A stretch of 64,000 nt of DNA from Stutzerimonas kunmingensis (GCF_021432085.1 NZ_CP090366.1:1178001-1242000), one strand, 5' to 3'; shown: positions 39,384-48,826, numbered from the stretch's first letter. Translations and numbers: made by a program. Notes: a model not told the origin generated them from the sequence alone.

Positions 39384-40562
39384 TCAATCGAGTGCCGACG
39401 CGGGACCGAAGAACTCGTAGCGGGTTTGCTGTTCCGGCACACCGAGTGACTTCAGCTGGCGGCGGACGGCAGCCATGAAGGGTTTCGGCCCGAGGAAATA
39501 GGCGTCTACGTCGCGGTCTTCCGGTAGCCATCTGCCAAGCTGTTGCTCGGTCAGGCGGCCAACGGCATCCGGCGCGGCATCTGCGCCGTCGTGCTCCTCA
39601 TAGCAGTAGAAACGCTTGAGCTGGGCGTGACGCTCGGCCAGCCCGTCCACGCTGCGGCGGAACGCATGCACGCCGGCATTGCGCGCGCAGTGGATGAAGT
39701 GCACCGGTCGTGCGCTGGCCAGAGCCTGTTCCAGCATCGCCAGGGTAGGCGTGATACCGACGCCGCCGCTTATCAGCACCAGCGGCTTGTCGCCCGGTTC
39801 GAGGGTGAACTCGCCAGCCGGCGCGAACAGCTCCAGCACGGCACCTTCGGGCATGGCATGCAGCGCGTTCGAGGCGACGCCGCCGGGCTCGCGCTTGACG
39901 CTGATGCGGTATTCACTGCCATTGCTGGCGGCGGACAGCGAGTAGTTGCGGCGCACCTCCTGGCCGTCGACCTCCAGGCGCAGGCCGATGTACTGGCCGG
40001 GCAGAAATTCCATCAACGCGCCGCCATCTTCCGGCTGCAGGTGAAAGGAGGTGATCTCTGCGCTTTCGACGGTCTTGCGCGCAATGCGAAAACGCCGCGC
40101 CCCCCGCCAGCCACCATCCGCCTCGGCCTTGATCTGGTAGAGATTCTCCTCCTGACCGATAAGGATGTTGGCGAGTTGCTGGTAGGCGGCGCCCCAGGCG
40201 TCGATCACGGCGTCGCTAGCGATCTCGTCGCCGAGCACTTCGCGGATCGCCCGCAGCAGGCAGGAGCCAACCAGCGGGTAATGCTCGGGCAGCACCTGCA
40301 GCGCGACATGCTTATTGATGATCTGAGCGACCAGCGGACCGAGGGCGTCGAGCCGGTCGATGTGTTTGGCATACATCAGCACGCCGTTGGCCAGTGCACG
40401 CGGCTGTTCACCGCTGGCCTGGTGGGCCTGATTGAACAGCGGGCGCACTTCGGGATGCTCACTGAGCAGCAGGTTGTAGAAATGGGTGGTCAAGGCCTCG
40501 CCGCCGCTTTCCAGCAGCGGCACGGTGGCTTTGATAAGGGCAGTCTGTTCAGCGCAAAGCAT
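39384..40562 (-). CDS. hmp: Flavohemoglobin, nitric oxide dioxygenase
   Basis: Cytosolic enzyme of 392 residues that turns nitric oxide and oxygen into nitrate using NADPH. The N-terminal globin domain (residues 1-138) has the proximal and distal heme residues (YNLLLSEHPEVRPLFN, VLMYAKHIDRL with the proximal histidine, and LPEHYPLVGSCLL). The FAD domain has RNYSLSAASNG, and the NAD domain has ISGGVGITPTLAMLE and YFLGPKPFMAAV. Known as fhp in P. aeruginosa. A GAGGAG site precedes the ATG. Upstream lie an ANR/FNR-type box and a possible sigma-54 promoter, in keeping with nitric-oxide stress in a denitrifier. Confidence 0.95.
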   Translation of the reverse strand: MLCAEQTALIKATVPLLESGGEALTTHFYNLLLSEHPEVRPLFNQAHQASGEQPRALANGVLMYAKHIDRLDALGPLVAQIINKHVALQVLPEHYPLVGSCLLRAIREVLGDEIASDAVIDAWGAAYQQLANILIGQEENLYQIKAEADGGWRGARRFRIARKTVESAEITSFHLQPEDGGALMEFLPGQYIGLRLEVDGQEVRRNYSLSAASNGSEYRISVKREPGGVASNALHAMPEGAVLELFAPAGEFTLEPGDKPLVLISGGVGITPTLAMLEQALASARPVHFIHCARNAGVHAFRRSVDGLAERHAQLKRFYCYEEHDGADAAPDAVGRLTEQQLGRWLPEDRDVDAYFLGPKPFMAAVRRQLKSLGVPEQQTRYEFFGPASALD

Positions 40563-40833
40563 TGCTAACTCCTCTGATGGGACAGTCGTCCTGTATTCGC
40601 GGGGCGAACACGAAACGTTCTGCCATAGAGGCTTTCAACAATCGTTCCAGGTCGAAAATTGACTTGAATCAAGGTTTGCAGGATGTGCGAGGTAAAAAGA
40701 ACCTTGGCTTTCCATGGTGATATGGACCGTAAAGGGTCGGAATTACCTTAGTTGTTACGATCGAACCTCGCCCGCTGGCAGCTTTCTTACCAGGGGCGAT
40801 CCGCGATATTTCATTCAAGCAGGAGAGAGGGCC
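40563..40833. other. Divergent control region of hmp
   Basis: The 271 bases between hmp and the DUF2188 gene hold the ANR-type box (40659-40672) and, on the minus strand at 40634-40649, TGGAACG-ATTG-TTGAA, which resembles a sigma-54 -24/-12 element but with GA in place of the expected GC. In P. aeruginosa fhp is driven by the sigma-54 activator FhpR; no fhpR gene is next to it here. Confidence 0.45.
40659..40672. promoter_or_regulatory. ANR/DNR (FNR-type) box
   Basis: TTGACTTGAATCAA fits the FNR-family form TTGAY-N4-RTCAA exactly. It lies about 97 bases before the hmp start, in the range for an activator site given a leader. ANR or DNR control would link flavohemoglobin to low oxygen or nitric oxide. 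Confidence 0.7.
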
Positions 40834-41058
40834 ATGGAGATCTACCACATCACTCACGAAGATGACCGCTGGGTGCTACGCGAAGAAGGCGATCAGCGCG
40901 CGTTGCTCGAAGCCGGGAATCGACAGGACATTCTCGATGAGACGCGCGACTACATGAAGCTGCGTACTGCGCTGGTGAACGTCCACGGCGACGACGGCAG
41001 CGTCGAGGAGGAGCATCGCTACCCGCAGGAGCAGAACCCGCTGGAGACCAGGGGCTGA
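40834..41058 (+). CDS. DUF2188-like small protein
   Basis: Protein of 74 residues, MEIYHITHEDDRWVLREEGDQR and onwards, with the pattern of DUF2188: a short beta strand, a helix (RQDILDETRDYMKLR) and a last strand in VNVHGDDGSVEEEHRYP. These small soluble proteins are common in pseudomonads and have no known function. GAGAG precedes the ATG at 40834; the longer frame to 40714 has no site. Confidence 0.75.
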   Translation: MEIYHITHEDDRWVLREEGDQRALLEAGNRQDILDETRDYMKLRTALVNVHGDDGSVEEEHRYPQEQNPLETRG

Positions 41059-41093
41059 CAGCTTGGCCATTGTGCGCTGGGTGGGCTGCCAAC

Positions 41094-42508
41094 CTAGTCG
41101 AGGACTTCGATACGCAGCGTGTTGGTGGTGCCAGGTTGGCCGAGCGGCACGCCAGCGGTGATCAGCACCGTGTCACTACTGCCGGCCATGCCCTGGGCGC
41201 GCGCCAGCTCGAGGGCGTGGCTGCTGACCTGCTCCATATCGCGCATCGGTGCATCCACCACCGAATACACGCCCCAGGCCACCGTGAGCTTGCGCGCGGT
41301 GGCGGTGCTCGGCGTCAGGCTGAGGATTGGCGTGGCCGGGCGCTCGCGTGAGGCGCGCAGGCTGGAGCGGCCTGATTCGGTGTAATTGACCAGCACCGCA
41401 ATCGGCAGGATGCCACTGATGCGGCGGATTGCGCAGCTGATGGCATCCGGCAGCGTTGCCTCGGCATTCGTCGGTGCACATCGAGCTGGGCCTGGAAATC
41501 CGGGCCGCCTTCGACCTGGCGGATGATCTTGCTCATCATGCTCACCGCTTCCAGCGGGTAGTCGCCCGAAGCGGTTTCCGCCGACAGCATCACCGCGTCT
41601 GCACCCTCGGCGACCGCGTTGGCCACGTCGGTGACCTCGGCGCGGGTCGGCGCCGGGGCGAAGCGCATGGATTCGAGCATCTGCGTCGCCACCACCACCG
41701 GGCGGCCGAGCTGGCGGCAGATGCGCACGATGTTCTTCTGAATGCGTGGCACATTCTCCGGCGGCACCTCCACGCCGAGGTCGCCACGCGCGACCATGAT
41801 CGCGTCGGACAGCCGCGCGATCTCGCGCAGGTGCTGCACCGCCGAAGGTTTCTCGATCTTCGCCATGAGGAAGGCGCGCTCACCGATCAGCTTGCGCGCT
41901 TCGTGAATGTCCTGTGGGCGCTGGACGAAGGACAGGGCCACCCAATCCACGCCCAGTTCAAGGCCGAAAGCCAGGTCGCGGCGATCCTTCTCCGTCAGCG
42001 GGCTAAGCTCCAGCACTGCTTCCGGCACGTTGACGCCCTTGCGGTCGGACAGCTCGCCGCCGGCGACCACGCGGGTGTCGATGGCATCGCTGTGGCGCGC
42101 GGTGACCGTCAGACGCAGGCGGCCATCGTCGATCAGCAGCTGCATGCCCGGCTCCAGCGCGGCGATGATCTCCGGGTGCGGCAGGTTCACGCGTCGGTTG
42201 TCGCCCGGCGTCGGGTCCAGATCCAGACGGAAGGCCTGATCGCGATCCAGCCGCACCTTGCCCTCGGCGAAGCGGCCGACCCTGAGCTTGGGCCCTTGCA
42301 GGTCCATGAGGATGCCGATCGGTTGGTTCAACTCACGTTCCACCTCGCGAATCCAGGCGAAGCGTTCGGCATGGTCGGCGTGCTCGCCATGGCTGAAGTT
42401 CAGGCGGAACAGGTTGACCCCGGCGGCGACCAGCGCCCGTACATCATCGATGCTGCGGGTGGTGGGGCCGAGGGTGGCAAGTATCTTGACCTTCTTGTCG
42501 GGTTTCAT
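41094..42508 (-). pseudogene. pyk: Pyruvate kinase, frameshifted in the C-terminal domain
   Basis: The reading frame starts at 42508 (MKPDKKVKILATLGPTTRSI) and is a normal pyruvate kinase for about 345 residues: FRLNFSHGEH, ILMDLQGPKLRVG, and MVARGDLGVEVPPENVP are intact. At about 41470 it runs into the wrong frame and stops at 41315 after a nonsense tail. The proper C-terminal domain continues in the next frame, reading TNAEATLPDAISCAIRRIS, VLVNYTESGRSS and ending LRIEVLD at 41094. Restoring one missing base gives a 471-residue enzyme, the normal length. So the gene has lost one base, or the read has an error. The intact enzyme would make pyruvate and ATP from phosphoenolpyruvate, after the glycerate kinase encoded just upstream. 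Confidence 0.9.
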
Positions 42509-42540
42509 GGCGGGCTCGCTGGCAGGTGAGCGTCCTCGGT

Positions 42541-43812
42541 CTAGGCCGAGGGCGGCAGAATCAGGATGGCGCGGAAATCGTTGACGTTGGTACGCGTCGG
42601 ACCGGTAACGATCAGGCTATCCAGCGCGGCGAAGTAGCCATAGCCGTCGTTGTTGGCCAGCGCATCGGCGGCACGCAGGCCCTGTGCTTCGGCGCGGGCG
42701 AAGCTGTCCGGGGTCATCAGTGCGCCGGCGTTGTCCTCGGAACCGTCGATGCCATCGGTGTCGCCGGCCAGGGAGTAAACGCCGGGCAGGCCTTGCAGGC
42801 TTTCGGTGAGGGCGAGCAGGAATTCGGCGTTGCGTCCGCCACGGCCGTTGCCGCGCACGGTCACCGTGGTCTCGCCACCGGAGAGGATCACGCAGGGCGC
42901 GGCGATCGGCTGGCCGTGCAGCACCACCTGGCGGGCAATGCCGGCATGCACCTTGGCCACCTCACGCGCTTCGCCTTCCAGGTCGCCGAGGATCAACGGG
43001 GTGATACCGGCGGAACGGGCTACTTCGGCTGCCGCATCGAGCGACTGCTGCGGCGTGGCGATTAGCTGGAAGTGGCTGCGCGAGAGAATCGGATCGCCCG
43101 GCTTGAGGGTTTCCGAGCGTGGGTCTTCGAGCCAGGCGCGCACGTTGGCCGGCACCTCGATGTGGTAGCGCTCGAGGATCTCCAGTGCCTGCGCCGATGT
43201 GGTCGGATCGGCGACGGTCGGGCCGGAGGCGATCACCGTGGCTTCGTCGCCGGGTACGTCGGAAATCGCATAGGTGTATACGCTGGCCGGCCAGCAGGCC
43301 CTGGCCAGGCGGCCGCCCTTGATCGCCGAGAGATGCTTGCGCACGCAGTTCATCTCGCCGATGTGCGCGCCGGAACGCAGCAGCGCCTTGTTGATCGCCT
43401 GTTTGTCGGCCAGCGAAATCCCTTCGGCCGGCAATGCCAGCAGCGAGGAGCCGCCGCCGGAAAGCAGGAAGATCACCCGGTCGCTTTCCTCGAGGTTGCT
43501 GACCAGCTCCAATACGCGGCGTGCGACGCGCTCGCCGGCATCGTCCGGGACCGGGTGCGCGGCCTCCACCACCTCGATGCGGCGGCAGTCGGCGTGATGT
43601 TCGTAGCGGGTCACCACCAGGCCGGACAGCTCGCCTTCCCAGACCTGCTCAATGGCTTCGGCCATGGCCGCGGCGGCCTTGCCGGCGCCGATGACGATGG
43701 CGCGACCGCTGCGGTCTTCAGGCAGGTGGTCGGCGAGCACGTGGCGCGGATGGGCGGCCTCGATGGCGCTGTCGAACAGCTGGCGCAGCAGGGCTTGGGG
43801 ATCGATGGGCAT
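42541..43812 (-). CDS. ttuD: Glycerate 2-kinase (MOFRL / TtuD family)
   Basis: Enzyme of 423 residues of the DUF4147-MOFRL family, predicted to phosphorylate D-glycerate to 2-phosphoglycerate. Motifs include VIGAGKAAAAMAEAIE, FLLSGGGSSLLALPAEGI, SDVPGDEATVIASGPTV and, in the MOFRL domain, LSGGETTVTVRGNGRGGRNAEF broken across the loop. Older names call it hydroxypyruvate reductase (TtuD). AAGGAG lies seven bases before the ATG at 43812. It stands between glxR and pyk, which fits the path tartronate semialdehyde to glycerate to 2-phosphoglycerate to pyruvate. Confidence 0.92.
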   Translation of the reverse strand: MPIDPQALLRQLFDSAIEAAHPRHVLADHLPEDRSGRAIVIGAGKAAAAMAEAIEQVWEGELSGLVVTRYEHHADCRRIEVVEAAHPVPDDAGERVARRVLELVSNLEESDRVIFLLSGGGSSLLALPAEGISLADKQAINKALLRSGAHIGEMNCVRKHLSAIKGGRLARACWPASVYTYAISDVPGDEATVIASGPTVADPTTSAQALEILERYHIEVPANVRAWLEDPRSETLKPGDPILSRSHFQLIATPQQSLDAAAEVARSAGITPLILGDLEGEAREVAKVHAGIARQVVLHGQPIAAPCVILSGGETTVTVRGNGRGGRNAEFLLALTESLQGLPGVYSLAGDTDGIDGSEDNAGALMTPDSFARAEAQGLRAADALANNDGYGYFAALDSLIVTGPTRTNVNDFRAILILPPSA

Positions 43813-44141
43813 CTCTGGCTCCTTGGGTCTTTTTTTGCAGAGGCCGATTGCAGACCTTAGGGCTCGGCAATGCAAGCGCTAAGGGTTGAAATCGACCCGC
43901 CCGGCAGTCGGGCCGTGACTCCTTGTGCCGGGCGAATCGAAAAGATGCCGTCCGCAGACGGCGGTTGGTGTGCAGGCGCGCGGGGCCCTGGTCGTGGGGG
44001 AGACGCGATGATTCCGACCCCGCGTACCTGCACACCAACCCTTTGAGCATCACTGGTGCTGAGCGTTGCGCTGATCCCACCACCTGGTCTGTCTGTCCCT
44101 GAAGGTGGGGGCGCAGGCCCGACTCAGTGCGCTCGAAGGCT
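43813..44141. other. Intergenic region glxR-ttuD with large hairpin
   Basis: These 329 bases inside an otherwise tight operon hold no gene. The main content is the 78-base inverted repeat listed separately. The rest shows no known motif. Confidence 0.6.
43963..44040. repeat. 78-base element with long inverted ends
   Basis: The ends GGTTGGTGTGCAGG (43963-43976) and CCTGCACACCAACC (44027-44040) are perfect inverted copies of 14 bases. After two mismatches pairing goes on for seven more (CGCGGGG / CCCCGCG), so the arms match in 21 of 23 positions around a 32-base centre. In RNA it would be a very stable stem. It may be an operon-internal attenuator or RNA-stability element, or the relic of a small mobile element. 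Confidence 0.7.
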
Positions 44142-45032
44142 TTACTCCTTGCGGATCGAGAAATTGGCCATGTGCTCCAGGCCCTTGATCAGTGCCGAGT
44201 GGTCCCAGCCGCTGCCGCCGATGGCCGCGCAGGTGCTGAACACCTGCTGGGCGTTGGCGGTGTTGGGCAGGTTGAGGCCCAGCTCGCGGGCGCCGGCCAG
44301 GGCGAGGTTGAGGTCCTTCTGGTGCAGGCTGATGCGGAAGCCCGGATCGAAGGTGCCCTTGATCATGCGCTCGCCGTGCACTTCGAGGATCTTCGAACCG
44401 GCGAAGCCTCCCATCAGCGCCTCGCGCACCTTGGCCGGGTCGGCGCCGTTCTTCGCGGCGAACAGCAGGGCCTCAGCGACCGCCTGGATGTTCAGTGCAA
44501 CGATGATCTGGTTGGCCACCTTGGCGGTCTGGCCGTCGCCGTTCTCGCCGACGCGGGTGATGTTCTTGCCCATCGCCTGGAACAGCGGCAGGGCGCGCTC
44601 GAAGGCCGCTTCGCTGCCGCCGACCATGATCGACAGGCTGCCTGCCTTGGCGCCGACTTCACCGCCGGAGACCGGGGCGTCGAGGTACTCGGCGCCGCTC
44701 GCCTTGATCTTCTCGGCGAACTGTTTGGTAGCACTGGGGGAGATCGAGCTCATGTCGATCACCACTTTTCCTGGGCCGACGCCAGCCGCAATGCCCTGGT
44801 CGCGGAACAGCACGTCTTCGACCTGCGGGGTATCCGGCACCATGACGATGATGAACTCGGCTTCCTGTGCGACTTCTTGCGGCGTGGCCAGGGCGATGGC
44901 GCCGGCCTGCAGCAGGTCGGCGGGTGCCTTGTCGTGGTGTTCGGAAAGGAATATTTGGTGGCCTGCGTTCTGCAGGTTGCTTGCCATGGGCTTTCCCATG
45001 ATTCCGGTGCCGATAAATCCGATCTTAGCCAT
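44142..45032 (-). CDS. glxR: Tartronate semialdehyde reductase
   Basis: NAD(P)H-dependent enzyme of 296 residues, beta-hydroxyacid dehydrogenase family, that reduces tartronate semialdehyde to D-glycerate. It starts MAKIGFIGTGIMGKPMASNL, the Rossmann motif, and has the substrate signature DAPVSGGEVGAKAGSLSIM and the catalytic lysine helix GQTAKVANQIIVALNIQA. GAGGAG lies before the ATG. Order gcl-hyi-glxR-ttuD-pyk is the classic glyoxylate-to-glycerate operon. Confidence 0.96.
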   Translation of the reverse strand: MAKIGFIGTGIMGKPMASNLQNAGHQIFLSEHHDKAPADLLQAGAIALATPQEVAQEAEFIIVMVPDTPQVEDVLFRDQGIAAGVGPGKVVIDMSSISPSATKQFAEKIKASGAEYLDAPVSGGEVGAKAGSLSIMVGGSEAAFERALPLFQAMGKNITRVGENGDGQTAKVANQIIVALNIQAVAEALLFAAKNGADPAKVREALMGGFAGSKILEVHGERMIKGTFDPGFRISLHQKDLNLALAGARELGLNLPNTANAQQVFSTCAAIGGSGWDHSALIKGLEHMANFSIRKE

Positions 45033-45060
45033 GGTCGTTTCTCCTCAAATTCTGTTCGGG

Positions 45061-45843
45061 TCAGATGGCGTTGTGCGTCTTCAGCCAGGCGAGGCCTTCG
45101 GCGGTGCTGGTGGCCGGCTTGTACTCGCAGCCGACCCAGCCCTGGTAGCCGATGCGATCCAGATGCTCGAACAGGAAGCGATAGTTGATCTCGCCGGTGC
45201 CCGGCTCGTTGCGACCGGGGTTGTCCGCCAGCTGGATATGGTTGATGGCCGCCAGGTTGTTCTCGATGGTGCGCGCCAGGTCTCCTTCCATGATCTGCAT
45301 GTGGTAGATGTCGTACTGCAGGAACAGGTTGGCGTGACCGACCTTGCCGCGAATCTCCTGCGCCTGGGAGGTGTTGTTGAGGAAAAAGCGCGGGATGTCG
45401 CGGGTGTTGATCATCTCCATCACCAGGCGGATGCCGGCTTCCTCGAGCTTCTGCGCGGCGTAGCGCAGGTTTTCGATAAAGGTGATTTCCAGCTGGCCGA
45501 GGTCGGCGCCACGCGGGGCAATGCCGGCCAGGCAGTTGACCTGGGTGTTGCCCAGCACCTTGGCGTAGGCGATGGCCTGGTCCACGCCGGCGCGGAATTC
45601 CTCGACCCGCTCCGGCAGGATGGCGATGCCGCGCTCGCCGCCAGCCCAGTCGCCGGCCGGCAGGTTGAACAGCACCTGGGTCAGCTGGTTGGCGTCCAGC
45701 CGGGCCTTGATCTCCTCGGGCGGGTAGTCGTAGGGGAACAGGTATTCGACGCCGGTAAAGCCGGCTTCGGCAGCGGCAGCAAAGCGGTCAAGGAAATCGA
45801 CCTCGGTGAACAGCATGGACAGATTGGCGGCAAAGCGGGGCAT
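45061..45843 (-). CDS. hyi: Hydroxypyruvate isomerase
   Basis: Enzyme of 260 residues with a TIM-barrel fold that interconverts hydroxypyruvate and tartronate semialdehyde. It begins MPRFAANLSMLFTEVDFLDRF, the standard Hyi start, and has metal-binding residues in RLVMEMINTRDIP, FLQYDIYHMQIMEGD and HIQLADNPGRNEPGTG. An AGGAG site precedes the ATG at 45843; the longer frame to 46053 covers a repeat region and is rejected. It lies between gcl and glxR. Confidence 0.95.
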   Translation of the reverse strand: MPRFAANLSMLFTEVDFLDRFAAAAEAGFTGVEYLFPYDYPPEEIKARLDANQLTQVLFNLPAGDWAGGERGIAILPERVEEFRAGVDQAIAYAKVLGNTQVNCLAGIAPRGADLGQLEITFIENLRYAAQKLEEAGIRLVMEMINTRDIPRFFLNNTSQAQEIRGKVGHANLFLQYDIYHMQIMEGDLARTIENNLAAINHIQLADNPGRNEPGTGEINYRFLFEHLDRIGYQGWVGCEYKPATSTAEGLAWLKTHNAI

Positions 45844-45923
45844 GGTTCTCTCTCCTGATCTGTAGGGATCAAATTCGGTTCTGCATTGCGGCGGTGTGGT
45901 GACCACCCTGGGTGTTGCGTTGC

Positions 45924-46008
45924 GGTGGATATGCTTCGCGATATCCACCCTATGGTTGCACTGCGCTGGCGTGGCGTAGGGTGGAAAACCGCGAAGCGTT
46001 TTCCACGC
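45924..46008. repeat. Pair of REP-like palindromes in inverted orientation
   Basis: Two related hairpins lie between gcl and hyi. The first (45924-45952) has stem GGTGGATAT / ATATCCACC. The second (45977-46008) has GTGGAAAAC / GTTTTCCAC. The first, read on the other strand, matches the second, including TAGGGTGGA and the central CGCGAAGC. This is the build of a REP doublet. Such units often modulate mRNA decay between operon genes. Confidence 0.75.
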
Positions 46009-46021
46009 GTACGAGTGATGC

Positions 46022-47803
46022 CTAATCCAGCAATCCAACCGCGGTCGGGGCATCTTCCCGGCCTGCGGCCAGCGCCTCGAACTCGTTGATGGCGTCGATC
46101 TCGGTGCCCATGGCGATGTTGGTCACCCGTTCGAGGATCACCTCGATCACCACCGGCACCTGATGCTCGGCCATCCAGGCCTGCGCCTGTTCGATGGCCG
46201 GGCGCAGGTCTTCCTGCCTGAACACGCGCAGTGCTTTGCAGCCCAGCCCCTCGACCACCGCGACGTGATCGACGCCGTAGCCTTCCATGCCGCTCTGGTC
46301 GGCATTGATGTTCTCGAAGCCGAGCTGCACGCAGTAATCCATCTCGAAACCGCGCTGCGACTGGCGGATCAGCCCGAGGTAGGCGTTGTTCACCAGGATG
46401 TGGATGTAGGGCAGCTTGAACTGTGCCCCCACCGCCAGCTCCTCGATCATGAACTGGAAGTCATAGTCGCCCGAAAGCGCCACCACCTTGCGCGCCGGGT
46501 CCGCGGCAACCACGCCGAGCGCTGCCGGAATGGTCCAGCCAAGCGGGCCGGCCTGGCCGCAGTTAATCCAGTGGCGCGGCTGGTAGACGTGCAGAAACTG
46601 CGCGGCGGCGATCTGCGACAGGCCGATGGTGCTGACGTAGCAGGTGTCCTTGCCGAAGGCGTTGTTCATGCACTGGTACACACGCTGCGGCTTCATCGGC
46701 ACGCTGTCGAAGTTGGTCTTGCGCAGCATGGTGCGCTTGCGCTCCAGGCAGTCGGCGGCCCAGGCGCGACGATCCGGCAGACGACCTGCGGCCTTGCGCT
46801 CCTTGGCTACCTCGACAAACAGCTCGAGCGCGGCGCGGGCGTCGGAGACGATGCCGTAGTCCGGCGCGAACACCCGGCCGATCTGCGTCGGCTCGATGTC
46901 GACGTGAACGAATTTGCGGCCCTTGGTATAGGTCTCCACCGAGCCGGTGTGGCGGTTGGCCCAGCGGTTGCCGATGCCGAGCACGAGGTCGGATTCCAGC
47001 ATGGTCGCGTTGCCGTAGCGGTGGCTGGTCTGCAGTCCGCACATGCCGGCCATCAGCGGATGGTCGTCGGGGATCGAACCCCAGCCCATCAGGGTCGGGA
47101 TCACCGGCACGCCCACGGTCTCGGCGAATTCCACCAGCAAGGCCTCGGCCGCGGCGTTGTAGATGCCTCCACCGGCGACGATCAGCGGGCGCTCGGCGGC
47201 GCAGAGCATGTCGATGGCTTTGTCGATCTGCTTGCGGGTCGCCGCCGGCTTGTACACGGCGAGCGGCTCGTAGGTGTCGATGTCGAATTCGATCTCGCCC
47301 ATCTGCACATCGAACGGCAGGTCGATCAGCACCGGGCCGGGGCGACCCGAGCGCATCACATGGAAGGCCTGCTGGAACACCCGCGGCACCAACGCCGGTT
47401 CGCGAACGGTAACCGCCCATTTGGTCACCGGCTTGGCAATGGATTCGATGTCGACGGCCTGAAAGTCCTCCTTGTGCAGCTTGGCACGCGGCGCCTGACC
47501 GGTGATGCACAGGATCGGGATCGAGTCGGCCGAGGCGGAATACAGGCCGGTGATCATGTCGGTGCCGGCCGGGCCAGAGGTGCCGATGCACATGCCGATG
47601 TTGCCCGGCTTGGCACGGGTATAGCCCTCGGCCATGTGCGAGGCACCCTCGACGTGGCGGGCGAGGATGTGACGAATGCTGCCGTCGGCCCGCAGGGCGG
47701 AATACAGCGGGTTGATCGCGGCACCGGGGATGCCGAAGGCGGTGTCGATGCCTTCCTTGCGCAATACCGCGACGGCGGCGTCGATTGCTCTCATGCGGGC
47801 CAT
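46022..47803 (-). CDS. gcl: Glyoxylate carboligase
   Basis: Thiamine-diphosphate enzyme of 593 residues that joins two glyoxylates to tartronate semialdehyde and CO2. It begins [31 protein letters not shown] split over the first fold; the position of the usual catalytic glutamate in ThDP enzymes is valine-like here, as known for Gcl. The ThDP motif is [19 protein letters not shown] with the partner asparagine in [13 protein letters not shown]. It is the first gene of the operon, divergent from a LysR regulator with 109 bases between them. AGAGGTG precedes the ATG. Confidence 0.97.
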   Translation of the reverse strand: MARMRAIDAAVAVLRKEGIDTAFGIPGAAINPLYSALRADGSIRHILARHVEGASHMAEGYTRAKPGNIGMCIGTSGPAGTDMITGLYSASADSIPILCITGQAPRAKLHKEDFQAVDIESIAKPVTKWAVTVREPALVPRVFQQAFHVMRSGRPGPVLIDLPFDVQMGEIEFDIDTYEPLAVYKPAATRKQIDKAIDMLCAAERPLIVAGGGIYNAAAEALLVEFAETVGVPVIPTLMGWGSIPDDHPLMAGMCGLQTSHRYGNATMLESDLVLGIGNRWANRHTGSVETYTKGRKFVHVDIEPTQIGRVFAPDYGIVSDARAALELFVEVAKERKAAGRLPDRRAWAADCLERKRTMLRKTNFDSVPMKPQRVYQCMNNAFGKDTCYVSTIGLSQIAAAQFLHVYQPRHWINCGQAGPLGWTIPAALGVVAADPARKVVALSGDYDFQFMIEELAVGAQFKLPYIHILVNNAYLGLIRQSQRGFEMDYCVQLGFENINADQSGMEGYGVDHVAVVEGLGCKALRVFRQEDLRPAIEQAQAWMAEHQVPVVIEVILERVTNIAMGTEIDAINEFEALAAGREDAPTAVGLLD

Positions 47804-47912
47804 GGATCACACCTCTTATTCGATAGTTTTTCTACGTGGCTCAAGCATGCCGCCCTGGATTCGCTGGCGGAATTGGTCGAGACTTCAGTTCTGTCGATAT
47901 CAGGAGTATCGA

Positions 47913-48821
47913 ATGGATCGCTATACGACCCTGCGCAGCTTCGTGCTGGTGGCCGACTGCGGCAGCTTCGCCGCGGCTGCGCACAAGGAGAACGTCACCC
48001 CGGTGGTGATGGGCCGGCGGCTGGATGCGCTGGAGCGGCATCTGGGTGTGAAGCTGATGCACCGCTCGACGCGCGGGCTGTCATTGACCGATCTGGGCGA
48101 GCAGTATCTGGAGCGCGCCCGTGGGCTGCTGAAGGATTTCGACGAGGTGGACGCCAGCATCAGCCATGACCGCACTTCGGTGCGTGGCCATCTGGTGGTG
48201 TCGGCGCCGGCGGCATTCGGCCGGCGACATATCGGCCCGCACGCACCGGCGTTCCAGGCGCGCTATCCGGACCTGCAGCTGTCGTTCAACTTCACCGACA
48301 GCGTGGTCGACCTGGTGCGCCACGGTTACGACATGGGCATTCGCATCGGCGAGGTGACCGACCCCAACTATGTGGCGGTGCGGCTGTTTCCGAACAGGCG
48401 GGTGGTATGCGGCTCGCCAGAGTATTTCGCCCGCCATGGCACGCCGACGGCATTGGAAGAGCTGACGCAACACAACTGCCTGGCCTTCAACCTGCAGGGC
48501 GGGCAGCAGCGGGGCTGGACCTTCCTGCGTGACGGCAGACAGGTGGCGATCCGCGTGGCTGGCAATCTGGACTGCAATGACGGTGAGCTGCTGTTCGACT
48601 GGGTCAAGCAGGGGCTGGGCATCGGCTGGCGCTCGACCTGGGAGATCCAGGCCGAGCTCAAGCGCGGCGAGCTGGTCACGGTACTCGACGAGTACGCGCT
48701 GCCGGCCTACGACATCCAGGCGGTGTACCCGCAGCAGCGCTACCTGCCGGCCAAGGTGCGTTTCTTCATCGACTACCTGAAGGACATCTACAACGCACCG
48801 GGCTATTGGGAAGTGCGCTGA
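47913..48821 (+). CDS. LysR-family regulator next to gcl
   Basis: Regulator of 302 residues with an N-terminal helix-turn-helix (MDRYTTLRSFVLVADCGSFAAAA and GRRLDALERHLGVKLMHRST) and a periplasmic-binding-protein-like effector domain. It is of the CrgA-like group often found beside metabolic operons. It is divergent from gcl, so control of the glyoxylate operon is the natural guess; the inducer could be glyoxylate, allantoin or tartronate semialdehyde. AGGAG lies before the ATG at 47913. The frame to 47676 overlaps gcl and is rejected. Confidence 0.92.
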   Translation: MDRYTTLRSFVLVADCGSFAAAAHKENVTPVVMGRRLDALERHLGVKLMHRSTRGLSLTDLGEQYLERARGLLKDFDEVDASISHDRTSVRGHLVVSAPAAFGRRHIGPHAPAFQARYPDLQLSFNFTDSVVDLVRHGYDMGIRIGEVTDPNYVAVRLFPNRRVVCGSPEYFARHGTPTALEELTQHNCLAFNLQGGQQRGWTFLRDGRQVAIRVAGNLDCNDGELLFDWVKQGLGIGWRSTWEIQAELKRGELVTVLDEYALPAYDIQAVYPQQRYLPAKVRFFIDYLKDIYNAPGYWEVR

Positions 48822-48826
48822 GCGGC

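Noticed and set aside
46163-48169. Plus-strand frame of 668 residues opposite gcl
   Set aside because: It is fully antisense to glyoxylate carboligase, has the composition of a GC-rich mirror frame (many H, D, R, A) and no domain or ribosome site.
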